A stretch of DNA of 16,281 nucleotides from Firmicutes bacterium UBA1047 (GTDB lineage: Bacteria; Bacillota; Clostridia; Tissierellales; Sedimentibacteraceae), in the NCBI GenBank assembly GCA_002316585.1, contig DCDU01000171.1, positions 6,117 to 22,397 on the forward strand, written 5' to 3'. Shown here piece after piece: positions 1 through 6,363 of this stretch. Numbering within the stretch: position 1 is the first letter of the stretch; every line of letters starts with the position of its first letter. The notes under the pieces are model-generated. The model was not told where the DNA came from and searched no databases. It saw nothing but the letters and a program-made list of their open reading frames with translations. Made by a program: the position numbers and the translations under genes.

Positions 1-662
1 CCCAAATCCTGATTGTCATATCCCTTTCTGTATCTTAAAAATTTTAATGACTGCTCTCCGTCTAAGAGCTGCATCCCTTCAGGAATATCAATATATAAGG
101 GCGGATCATCATAAGGGTCGGTGTATTCCATATGAAACGGAACATTCACTTCAACTCCTCCAATTAAATCAACGCATGCAATAACCGCTTCATAATCAAT
201 AACCACATATTTTTCAATTGGAATCCCCAAAGCTTCCTGAACTCTTAACGTCAGACCTTCCATGCCTTCCTTTGCATATATTGCATTTATTTTTTTAAAT
301 TCAGGTCCGTCATCTTCATTTCTCGGCAAATATGTATCTCTCGGCAATGAAATTATCTCTGTTGTTTTACTTTCAATATCATAGCTTACAACCATCAACG
401 TATCCGTTCTTTGATTTTCCAGTCCTGCCATTAAAATATTAAATCTTTTTTTATTTGACGCAGCTTTCCCTACGGATGTTCCATAATCAAATGTACCGGA
501 TTCGTAAAATGCTAATTTTTCGCTTTTTTCATTTGTTATTTCTATTTTCCCTATCACAATATCTTTGTCATATAACAAAATATAACCTAATGCCGTAACG
601 CTTAAGATTACGGAAATAAGTAACAATGATGCAAAAAATATTTTCAAAAAATGCTTTATCAT
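1..662 (-). CDS. LytR-CpsA-Psr (LCP) family protein, 3' end cut by window edge
   Basis: LCP proteins are membrane-anchored phosphotransferases that attach teichoic acids or other polyprenyl-linked glycopolymers to the cell wall, acting outside the membrane. About 220 codons are present; the C-terminus lies beyond position 1. After a short basic start there is one membrane segment (about residues 8–31), then an extracellular LCP domain. Family signatures seen are FNILMAGLENQRTDTLMVVSYD-like text at about 74–95 (conserved Arg85 and Asp87), SLPRDTYL at 105–112, KINAIYA at 125–131, the VIDYEAV/DLIGGVEVNVP stretch at about 154–175, and LDGEQSLKFLRYRKG near 200–214. The ATG at 662–660 is preceded by AAGGG with a normal spacing and by a strong promoter. 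The gene is divergent from csp1. Which glycopolymer it handles cannot be told from this fragment. Confidence 0.9.
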   Translation of the reverse strand, partial: MIKHFLKIFFASLLLISVILSVTALGYILLYDKDIVIGKIEITNEKSEKLAFYESGTFDYGTSVGKAASNKKRFNILMAGLENQRTDTLMVVSYDIESKTTEIISLPRDTYLPRNEDDGPEFKKINAIYAKEGMEGLTLRVQEALGIPIEKYVVIDYEAVIACVDLIGGVEVNVPFHMEYTDPYDDPPLYIDIPEGMQLLDGEQSLKFLRYRKGYDNQDL

Positions 663-696
663 ATTGTACCCTTATCAAATATATTTACATTAAACA

Positions 697-725
697 ATTA
701 TAGCAAAATACCGATTTTTTTTCAA
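697..725 (-). promoter_or_regulatory. Sigma-A type promoter for the LCP gene
   Basis: On the minus strand, TTGAAA (725–720) and TATAAT (702–697) are separated by exactly 17 bases. The -10 box is a perfect consensus and the -35 box matches 5 of 6. Transcription would begin near 690, leaving a leader of about 28 bases before the ATG at 662. This is read by eye from sequence, not measured. Confidence 0.7.
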
Positions 726-784
726 TTGTTATTATATAAAAATTATTTTTATAATTATGCATTGTTTCGCATTAAATAAGTTTA

Positions 785-813
785 TTGTAAAACATTTTCA
801 TTTTTGCTATACT
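785..813 (+). promoter_or_regulatory. Distal promoter (P1) of the first csp gene
   Basis: TTGTAA (785–790) and TATACT (808–813) are separated by 17 bases, and TG at 805–806 gives an extended -10 (TGCTATACT). Transcription would start near 820 and produce a leader of roughly 115 bases. That is much longer than the leader from the proximal promoter, and long leaders are typical of cold-inducible csp genes. Prediction by eye. Confidence 0.55.
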
Positions 814-870
814 TTATTTCTGAATTTTCTTGCCCAATAAAATTATTTTTGGTTTTTAAATAAATATGTA

Positions 871-899
871 TTGCAATTTACGTAAAAAACTGTTACAAT
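871..899 (+). promoter_or_regulatory. Proximal promoter (P2) of the first csp gene
   Basis: TTGCAA (871–876) and TACAAT (894–899) are separated by 17 bases, each matching consensus at 5 of 6 positions or close to it. The expected start near 906 gives a leader of about 30 bases carrying GGAGG at 921–925, 10 bases ahead of the ATG. The rest of the 663–935 spacer is AT-rich sequence with no gene that I can support. Confidence 0.65.
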
Positions 900-935
900 A
901 CAGGTATCTTTTTTAATATCGGAGGATTTTATTAA

Positions 936-1136
936 ATGAAAACAGGAACAGTAAAATGGTTCGATTCTAAGAAGGGTTTTGGATTTATCTCCTGTGATGA
1001 CGGAAAAGACGTATTCGTACATTTTTCCGCAATAATATCAGATGGATTCAAGACATTGGAAGAAGGCCAAAAAGTTAACTTTGACATAGTTGAAGGTCAA
1101 AAAGGACCTCAGGCTAGCAATGTTACTGTAGCATAG
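936..1136 (+). CDS. csp: Cold-shock protein, first of a tandem pair
   Basis: This is a single cold-shock domain of 66 residues, the usual length of a bacterial Csp. Csp proteins are cytoplasmic single-stranded RNA/DNA binders that melt RNA structure and help translation in the cold or in stationary phase. Both nucleic-acid binding motifs are intact: RNP1 as KGFGFI (13–18) and RNP2 as VFVHF (26–30), with the surface aromatic W8. It starts with the conserved MKTGTVKWF. The ATG has GGAGG ten bases upstream. Two candidate promoters lie upstream and a stem-loop terminator lies downstream at 1221–1246. It differs from the second copy at 14 positions, including K12/A12 and C20/S20 around RNP1. The family is certain; cold induction is inference. 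Confidence 0.97.
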   Translation: MKTGTVKWFDSKKGFGFISCDDGKDVFVHFSAIISDGFKTLEEGQKVNFDIVEGQKGPQASNVTVA

Positions 1137-1220
1137 TAGTAATTGTTTTTCGAAATAATAAATTAATATAGATATGATAGCATTACTTATATTAATATTG
1201 GTATTTCAAGGAGAAGTGAT

Positions 1221-1246
1221 AAGAACTACATGCGTAGTTCTTTTTC
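1221..1246 (+). terminator. Stem-loop terminator between the two csp genes
   Basis: AAGAACTAC (1221–1229) pairs perfectly with GTAGTTCTT (1234–1242) around a 4-base loop, and the stem runs into a short T run ending at 1245. A 9-bp stem of modest GC with a short U tract suggests a leaky intrinsic terminator for csp1. Because it also lies ahead of csp2, it could act as an attenuator of read-through. Confidence 0.6.
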
Positions 1247-1286
1247 ATTATAATAATTATTTATAAAAGAACATGGAGGATTTTTA

Positions 1287-1487
1287 ATGAAAACAGGTAC
1301 AGTAAAATGGTTTGATTCTGCGAAAGGTTTTGGATTTATTACAAGCGACGAAGGAAATGACGTGTTTGTACATTTTTCTGCAATTTTATCTAATGGATTT
1401 AAAACTTTGGAAGAAGGACAAAAAGTTACTTTTGAAGTAGTTGAAGGAGCAAGAGGACCTCAAGCTGCCAACGTAACAGTTATCTAA
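1287..1487 (+). CDS. csp: Cold-shock protein, second of a tandem pair
   Basis: This is a 66-residue cold-shock domain protein, 52 of 66 residues identical to the neighbour at 936–1136, so the pair arose by tandem duplication. RNP1 (KGFGFI, 13–18) and RNP2 (VFVHF, 26–30) are intact, and the role is expected to be that of an RNA chaperone. GGAGG at 1275–1279 lies 7 bases before the ATG. A promoter of its own is not clear. A TATAAT at 1249–1254 has no matching -35 box, and a weaker TCGAAA–17–TATGAT pair lies at 1150–1178. The gene may depend partly on read-through past the stem-loop at 1221–1246. It converges on the nucleoside hydrolase gene. Confidence 0.97.
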   Translation: MKTGTVKWFDSAKGFGFITSDEGNDVFVHFSAILSNGFKTLEEGQKVTFEVVEGARGPQAANVTVI

Positions 1488-1529
1488 ACCATACCCGTTC
1501 GAATGCAACAAATTTAGCATTCTGTCGTC

Positions 1530-1578
1530 GACCTAAATCCATTTCTCAGAAAATCACTCTGAGAAATGGGATTAGGTC
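1530..1578. other. Long stem-loop at the convergent csp2 / nucleoside hydrolase junction
   Basis: Bases 1530–1550 pair with 1558–1578 around a 7-base loop: 21 positions with one A·A mismatch and one G·U wobble. It sits between two genes that converge, where a bidirectional terminator is expected. Neither side shows a real T run next to the stem, so a classical intrinsic terminator is not supported. A smaller repeat, GAATGC (1501–1506) with GCATTC (1517–1522), lies just before it. Confidence 0.7.
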
Positions 1579-1604
1579 AAGAAAATATATTAAGACATAC
1601 AAAA

Positions 1605-2555
1605 TTAACTTTTTAGCATCTCATCAAACTTATATAAATTATTCAGCAATATTTCTCTGAATTTTTCCGAGTCCACACCCGTCAGCACCTTAGGATATGT
1701 ACTGTCATATTTAATCCACTCTCTGACATCTGCCACAGTATTTCCTCTGCTTAATTCTCCGGAGCACTCCACATCTACTTTCATATGTCTGAACTGATAC
1801 AATTCCGGATACAATAGGTACATAAGAGCACAAGCATCATGAATCGGTGTAAAAGTTCCTTCCTTAACATGGTCACCCTTAAAGTAGTATTGAAGCATTT
1901 TGCCGCATAGCTCAGTCGCCTTGCCTGTACTGTCCGCCAGCATTTCAACATCCTCCTTGTATAAGCCCGTGGAATGTGTAACATTAAGCCCGCTCATTAC
2001 AATGGAAAGCTTTGAATCGAATACTATTTTTGCCGCTTCCGGGTCAGCCCAAACGTTAAATTCCGCACAAGATGTTCGGTTGCCTCCGAAAGTGGAGCCT
2101 CCCATTATAGATACTAATTCTATATTTTCTGTTACTTCCGGAAAGACCTTAATCAGTAATGCAATATTTGTTAGAGGACCTACGGGTACCAATGTTACTT
2201 TTTTCTTTGAAGACAATATTGTATCCCTTAAAAATGTTATTGCATTATCGGAATAAAGCTTTAAAGTCGGTTCAGGCAATTGATAATCCCCCATGCCGTT
2301 TTCTCCGTGGACACTGCTTACTGCACTTTTTTCCCTTATCAGCGGTCTTCTTTGACCCATGGCAACTTTTATATTTTTGCTATAATAAGACAATACTTTT
2401 AAAGTGTTCAGAGTTACCTTTTCTATTGTTTGGTTTCCTGAAACTGTTGTAATTCCTAAAATATTAAGTTTGTCTTCATTTGCGAAGGCAAGGGACAATG
2501 CCACTATATCATCAATACCGGGATCGCAGTCAATGATTATATTTCTTTTTTTCAT
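1605..2555 (-). CDS. Inosine/uridine-preferring (IUNH-type) nucleoside hydrolase
   Basis: This enzyme hydrolyses the N-glycosidic bond of ribonucleosides to free base and ribose in the cytoplasm, using a calcium-bound water. The 316 residues match the usual family length. The N-terminal calcium/ribose motif DCDPGIDD is at 9–16, followed by HGENGMGD at 83–90, EFNVWADPEAA at 165–175 (N167 as ribose ligand) and the late HD pair at 239–240 (D240 as calcium ligand). The ATG at 2555 follows AAAGGA at a good distance. It lies 32 bases after the last permease gene, so it is the tail of the nucleoside transport operon and probably acts on imported nucleosides. Base preference (purine versus pyrimidine) cannot be read from the sequence. 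Confidence 0.93.
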   Translation of the reverse strand: MKKRNIIIDCDPGIDDIVALSLAFANEDKLNILGITTVSGNQTIEKVTLNTLKVLSYYSKNIKVAMGQRRPLIREKSAVSSVHGENGMGDYQLPEPTLKLYSDNAITFLRDTILSSKKKVTLVPVGPLTNIALLIKVFPEVTENIELVSIMGGSTFGGNRTSCAEFNVWADPEAAKIVFDSKLSIVMSGLNVTHSTGLYKEDVEMLADSTGKATELCGKMLQYYFKGDHVKEGTFTPIHDACALMYLLYPELYQFRHMKVDVECSGELSRGNTVADVREWIKYDSTYPKVLTGVDSEKFREILLNNLYKFDEMLKS

Positions 2556-2587
2556 TTTATATCATCCTTTCTCGCAGTCTTGCAGTC

Positions 2588-3508
2588 TCATTTGCCTGTC
2601 AGGCGCTGTCTTTTTTTCATTTTAGTGTAGCTGTATATGCCGAGACCTATCAGTGTCGTTGCATACGGCAGCATTTGTACCAATTCATAGGACCATGTTC
2701 CAAGCTGAAGTATGTTGGAAAGTGCCTGAGCCGCACCGAACAGCAGCGACACTAAAAACGAGCCTACCGGTGTATTTCCCCCCATGGCACCTGCCGCCAA
2801 TGCAATGAACCCTCTTCCGGCGCTCATTCCCGTTGTAAATTTAGTCATGTATCCTCCCGAAAGGAAATAACCTCCCATTGAAGCAAGAATACCGCTTATG
2901 GTTAAAGATATATAACGAATTTTTGTTGAGCTTATTCCGACAGATTCGGCAGCATCTTTATTTTCTCCCACTGCCCTTATTTGAAGTCCCAATGGTGTTT
3001 TATACAAGAATATATGAACAACCGCAACCATTATCAAAGAAATATAAGTCAAAACATTCTGGTTTGACAATACCTTGCCTAAAAACGGAATGTCCTTAAT
3101 AACAGGCAGTGTGATTCTTGGTATTATGATGCTGTGGATTGATGAAGAAATTCCTCTGTCTCCGGATACCGCAAGAAGAATCAGTATGGTTGCACCATTG
3201 GCTATCAAGTTTATGGCAATTGCCGCAAGTATTTCATCTGTTTTTAATCTTAAAACGAAGAATGCAAGCAAGAAGCCTATTAAGCCTCCGGCTGCCATGG
3301 TGGCTATGAGACCTAACCATGCGCTATGAAAGGCTGCACTGAATATTACTCCGAAAAGTGCCGTAAAAAGCATAATACCTTCCAATGCCATATTGACAAC
3401 TCCTGATTTTGAAGCTATGGCAGAAGCTAATGCCGCAAATAATATGGGAGTTGTCGCTCTTAATGTTGCATTTAAAAACTCCGGTGAAAAAATCGCATTA
3501 ATTATCAT
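2588..3508 (-). CDS. nupQ: Nucleoside ABC transporter permease 2 (NupQ-like)
   Basis: This is an inner-membrane channel subunit of a BMP-type nucleoside importer. The reading frame is open upstream, but the chosen start is ATG 3508–3506 (306 residues). It is preceded by AAGGAAGGTG at 3515–3524, and the stop codon of the upstream permease ends one base before it (TAA-a-ATG). The protein is a string of hydrophobic helices, with the family's NMALEGIML motif at about residues 39–47, KTDEILAAIAINLIANG near 89–105, and a glycine-rich SAGRGFIALAAGAMGGNTP loop near 230–248 of the predicted coupling region. It pairs with the larger permease encoded just upstream. Substrate assignment rests on the operon (binding protein, phosphorylase, hydrolase). 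Confidence 0.92.
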   Translation of the reverse strand: MIINAIFSPEFLNATLRATTPILFAALASAIASKSGVVNMALEGIMLFTALFGVIFSAAFHSAWLGLIATMAAGGLIGFLLAFFVLRLKTDEILAAIAINLIANGATILILLAVSGDRGISSSIHSIIIPRITLPVIKDIPFLGKVLSNQNVLTYISLIMVAVVHIFLYKTPLGLQIRAVGENKDAAESVGISSTKIRYISLTISGILASMGGYFLSGGYMTKFTTGMSAGRGFIALAAGAMGGNTPVGSFLVSLLFGAAQALSNILQLGTWSYELVQMLPYATTLIGLGIYSYTKMKKRQRLTGK

Positions 3509-3509
3509 T

Positions 3510-4577
3510 TTATTCACCTTCCTTTTCAATCAAAGTTGCCCTTGCTTCTCTTGAAATAATTTTATGCTTGTATTTGCTTAAGAATTGTTCCGCAACAACC
3601 AAAAGGATTATTATACCCTGGGTTATTGTAACAATTTCTGTTGCTACATCTGTAGAACGTGACATAATCGATGCTCCCGTACGAAGGTACGCAAGGAAAA
3701 ATGCTGCAAATGGAACATATATGGGATTTTTCTTAGCTAATGTGGTAATAATTATTGCATCCCACCCATAGCCTAACAGCGATGTCCAAGTAAATCTGTT
3801 GTACATTCCAAGGAGCTCCACTCCGCCGCCCACACCGAAAATAAATCCTCCGACCAATTGTGAAACCAATGTAATTTTTACTATATTTATTCCGGAATAT
3901 CTTGCAAATTCTCTATTTTCCCCCGTAATACGTATCTCATAGCCTATTTTTGTCTTGTACAAGAATACATATCCAAGTACCGCCACGGCTAAAGCTATGA
4001 ACAATCCAACGTGAATTCTTGTTCCGGAAATTATAGGGCTAAATTTTGTAACATCGGGAACAGCATATGAAACAACGGCTCCCGCCTTAGGGTCCCTTAA
4101 TATATTGTTTAAAACATAATTTGAAAAATACAATATTAAATAATTCATCATAAGCGACGAAACCAATACATCTGATTCTGTTTTAATTTTTAGCAGTGCG
4201 GGAACTCCGGTAATCAGCATGCCGAATAATCCGGCTGCCAAAATAGTTGCCATAGAGCTTATTACGGGAGGCAGAACAGTGTTTAACGCAAAATATGTTG
4301 CTATCAAGCCTCCTATATGGAAGGCTCCTTCCCCTGCTAAATTTATTTCATTTGCCGCAAACATGATGCTTACTCCAACACCTGTAAAAATTAATGGTAT
4401 CATAGCTTCAATAACATTGCCGAAGCGTCTCTGGCTTTGAAGGGGTCCCGTAAGAAGCTGTATTATTGCTCTGACAGGTTCTTCGCTTGTTATAAAGATT
4501 ATTCCGAATGATATTAATAAAGCAATGAGTATAGACAATACAATCCGCAATATGTTTAATTTGGTATTACTGTTCAT
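3510..4577 (-). CDS. nupP: Nucleoside ABC transporter permease 1 (NupP-like)
   Basis: This is the larger of the two permease subunits, 355 residues with about 8–10 hydrophobic helices. They start with a long N-terminal segment (about 8–30) and include the family motif AANEINLAGEGAFHIGG at about 74–90, followed by paired helices up to a C-terminal basic tail. The same N-x-A-x-E-G pattern recurs in permease 2, as expected for related halves of one pore. The gene overlaps the end of the ATPase gene by 11 bases. Its ATG at 4577 has GGAGGG about 8 bases upstream inside the ATPase codons, so translation is coupled. Its own stop precedes the next ATG by one base. Confidence 0.92.
   Translation of the reverse strand: MNSNTKLNILRIVLSILIALLISFGIIFITSEEPVRAIIQLLTGPLQSQRRFGNVIEAMIPLIFTGVGVSIMFAANEINLAGEGAFHIGGLIATYFALNTVLPPVISSMATILAAGLFGMLITGVPALLKIKTESDVLVSSLMMNYLILYFSNYVLNNILRDPKAGAVVSYAVPDVTKFSPIISGTRIHVGLFIALAVAVLGYVFLYKTKIGYEIRITGENREFARYSGINIVKITLVSQLVGGFIFGVGGGVELLGMYNRFTWTSLLGYGWDAIIITTLAKKNPIYVPFAAFFLAYLRTGASIMSRSTDVATEIVTITQGIIILLVVAEQFLSKYKHKIISREARATLIEKEGE
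3515..3524 (-). promoter_or_regulatory. Ribosome site that sets the permease 2 start
   Basis: AAGGAAGGTG lies within the last codons of permease 1, six bases before ATG 3508. It supports that ATG rather than the upstream in-frame start at 3529, which has no comparable site. The TAA-a-ATG junction implies reinitiation by the same ribosome. Confidence 0.7.
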
Positions 4578-6120
4578 ATATTATACCCTCCAGCCTGTCA
4601 TCTTTCTTTATTCCCAACATGTATTTTCCAAGTTCAACTTCTGTTACATTCTTTACATCATTAAATACGCCTGAAAATTTTCCTTTGTATATAACAGCTA
4701 ATCTGTCACTTAATTCCAATACTTCATTTAGGTCGGCAGATATAAGAATAATTGCACAGCCCGCATCTCTGAATTCTATAATTCTTTGCCTGATAAATGA
4801 AGCTGCTCCTACATCTATACCCCTTGTAGGCTGGTTTGCGATTATTATTTTAGGGTCTGTGGAAAATTCTCTGGCAACCACAACCTTCTGAATGTTCCCT
4901 CCCGAGAGCATGCCTACACTTTGCTTGTATGACTTGCATTTTACCAAGTATTCTTTTATTAAACCATTGACTTTACTTTCAATTTTTTTATTCTTCAGAA
5001 GTACCTTTCCCGAATATTCAGGTTTATGATATTGGTTGGTAAACATGTTATCCATTATATTCATATTCTTTGCACATCCGAAGGCCATTCTGTCTTCGGG
5101 AATATGAGCCATTCCCAAATCTCTCAGTTCTCTGATGCTGTGTTTTTTTACGTCCTGGTCAAAAATGGTGATTTTACCTTTATATTTATTTGAAAGCCCT
5201 GTAAGGACTTCTGCCAAATGCCCCTGGCCGTTTCCTTCTACACCTGCTATGCCGAAAATTTCACCGGCTTTTACGTCAAAGGACAAATCATCAACTCTTT
5301 TTATTCCTGTGGAGCCTGTAACGCAGAGGTTTCTCACCTTCAATACAGTTTCCTTTAATTCGGCAGGTTTTTTATCAAATGTCAAAACAACATCTCTTCC
5401 AACCATAAGCCTTGACATTTCAGCAGTTGATATATCCTTTACAAAATACGTTCCCTTGCTTCTGCCATTTCTCATTATGGTTGCTCTGTCGCATATTTCT
5501 TTTATTTCGTCCAATTTGTGGGAGATAAATATAATTGTGTGACCTTTCTCTTTAAGCTTCTTCAGCTGGACAAATAATTCTTCTGTTTCCTGAGGAGTTA
5601 AAACGGCAGTAGGTTCATCCAATATTAAAATATCCGCTCCTCTGTAAAGAGCTTTTAATATTTCAACCTTTTGCTTCAGTCCTACCGGAAGTTCTTCAAC
5701 TCTTTCAGCAACATCAATATCAAAGTTGTACATTTCCGCTATTTCTTTTGATAATTTTAAAGCCTTTTCTTCGTCAATAAAAAGGCTGCTTTTTGTAGGC
5801 TCAACACCTAAGACAATGTTCTCGGCGACAGTCAGCGACGGAACAAGCATAAAATGCTGATGCACCATTCCTATTCCCATTTTTATAGCTTCCTGAGGTG
5901 ACTTAATATCTGCCTTGTTACCGTTTAGAATTATTTCTCCTTGTTCCGGTGTTTCAATACCGAACAATACCTTCATCAATGTGCTCTTTCCTGCTCCATT
6001 CTCGCCTAACAATGCATGAATCTCACCTTTTTCCAATTCAAATGTAACATCTTCAACAGCAACTACCCCATTGGGGTAAATTTTCATAATATGGCTCATT
6101 TGAAGCACTTTATTGTCCAT
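4567..6120 (-). CDS. nupO: Nucleoside ABC transporter ATP-binding protein, two fused NBDs (NupO-like)
   Basis: This is a cytoplasmic ATPase that powers the two permeases. The 517 residues hold two ABC domains. NBD1 (about 1–245) has Walker A GENGAGKST (39–47), Q-loop VHQHF (86–90), a weak signature LPVGLKQ (144–150), and Walker B LILDEP (165–170) with catalytic Glu169. NBD2 (about 255–517) has a broken Walker A, GVEGNGQGHL (293–302), a good signature LSGGNIQKV (405–413), and Walker B ANQPTRG (428–434) where Gln430 replaces the catalytic Glu. So one composite ATP site is intact and the other degenerate, which is normal for the sugar/BMP-type ATPases. ATG 6120 has GGAGGAG directly upstream. The end overlaps permease 1 by 11 bases. 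Confidence 0.95.
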   Translation of the reverse strand: MDNKVLQMSHIMKIYPNGVVAVEDVTFELEKGEIHALLGENGAGKSTLMKVLFGIETPEQGEIILNGNKADIKSPQEAIKMGIGMVHQHFMLVPSLTVAENIVLGVEPTKSSLFIDEEKALKLSKEIAEMYNFDIDVAERVEELPVGLKQKVEILKALYRGADILILDEPTAVLTPQETEELFVQLKKLKEKGHTIIFISHKLDEIKEICDRATIMRNGRSKGTYFVKDISTAEMSRLMVGRDVVLTFDKKPAELKETVLKVRNLCVTGSTGIKRVDDLSFDVKAGEIFGIAGVEGNGQGHLAEVLTGLSNKYKGKITIFDQDVKKHSIRELRDLGMAHIPEDRMAFGCAKNMNIMDNMFTNQYHKPEYSGKVLLKNKKIESKVNGLIKEYLVKCKSYKQSVGMLSGGNIQKVVVAREFSTDPKIIIANQPTRGIDVGAASFIRQRIIEFRDAGCAIILISADLNEVLELSDRLAVIYKGKFSGVFNDVKNVTEVELGKYMLGIKKDDRLEGIIYEQ

Positions 6121-6180
6121 AATCTCCTCCGCTTATTAAATTAATAACTAATAATCGACAACTTCCTAAGGTTATCAATT

Positions 6181-6200
6181 ATTAATTATCAATAATTAAT
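6181..6200. repeat. AT-rich palindrome
   Basis: ATTAATTAT (6181–6189) and ATAATTAAT (6192–6200) are perfect inverted copies around a 2-base centre. It is one of three palindromic units stacked in the 243-base spacer between the binding-lipoprotein and ATPase genes. AT-only palindromes arise easily in such DNA, so function is uncertain. Confidence 0.45.
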
Positions 6201-6201
6201 A

Positions 6202-6256
6202 GTCATCCTGAGTGCAGCGATGAATCATAAAATTCACCGCCTTAATTCAGAATGAC
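6202..6256. repeat. Palindromic repeat with GTCATCCTGAGTGCAGCGA core
   Basis: The ends GTCATCCTGA (6202–6211) and TCAGAATGAC (6247–6256) pair with one wobble. Inside, GCGATGAAT (6217–6225) pairs with ATTCACCGC (6232–6240), again with one wobble, around a 6-base loop. The text resembles the widespread dispersed repeat written GTCATTCTGAGCGAAGCGAAGAATC in many bacterial genomes; that resemblance is from memory. Only one copy is in this window. Confidence 0.6.
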
Positions 6257-6265
6257 ATTCATTTT

Positions 6266-6355
6266 GGGACATTCCTCTTGCACGCATAGACTTGCCAAGT
6301 ACGGGGACATTCCTCTTACCTGCAGAGACTTACCCGATGGTAGAGGTGTGTCCCC
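6266..6355. repeat. REP-like element: half copy plus full 53-base palindrome (copy A)
   Basis: The full unit at 6303–6355 begins GGGGACATTCCTCTT and ends AGAGGTGTGTCCCC. The arms are inverted copies with a 2-base mismatch. A second copy of the left arm and its neighbour (GGGACATTCCTCTT then 13 bases ending AGACT) lies at 6266–6292, offset by 38 bases. The unit starts 8 bases past the stop of the binding-lipoprotein gene, where the transcript hairpin could protect the upstream mRNA or reduce read-through into the ATPase gene. A close relative lies at 11919–11971. Confidence 0.75.
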
Positions 6356-6363
6356 ACACCTTC

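Noticed and set aside
1208..1263. Possible leader peptide before the csp2 gene (AAGGAG at 1208–1213 followed by GTG at 1216 or ATG at 1230)
   Set aside because: The ribosome site is 2 bases from the GTG and 16 from the ATG, neither workable, and the peptide has no pattern typical of an attenuation leader.
1487..1600. CRISPR-like or mobile-element end at the csp2/hydrolase junction
   Set aside because: There is a single hairpin with no repeated spacing, no target duplication and no adjacent transposase or cas gene.
1900..2256. Plus-strand open frame of 118 residues
   Set aside because: It lies opposite the nucleoside hydrolase, has no ribosome site and no recognisable protein motif; it is a shadow of the real gene.
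5135..5542. Plus-strand open frame of 135 residues
   Set aside because: It is antisense to the well-conserved ABC ATPase gene, with composition of a reverse translation and no family match.
4567..6120. Inactivated ABC ATPase because of degenerate motifs in the second domain
   Set aside because: The lost Walker A and the Gln in Walker B of the second NBD, with a weak signature in the first, are the normal asymmetric arrangement for this transporter class.
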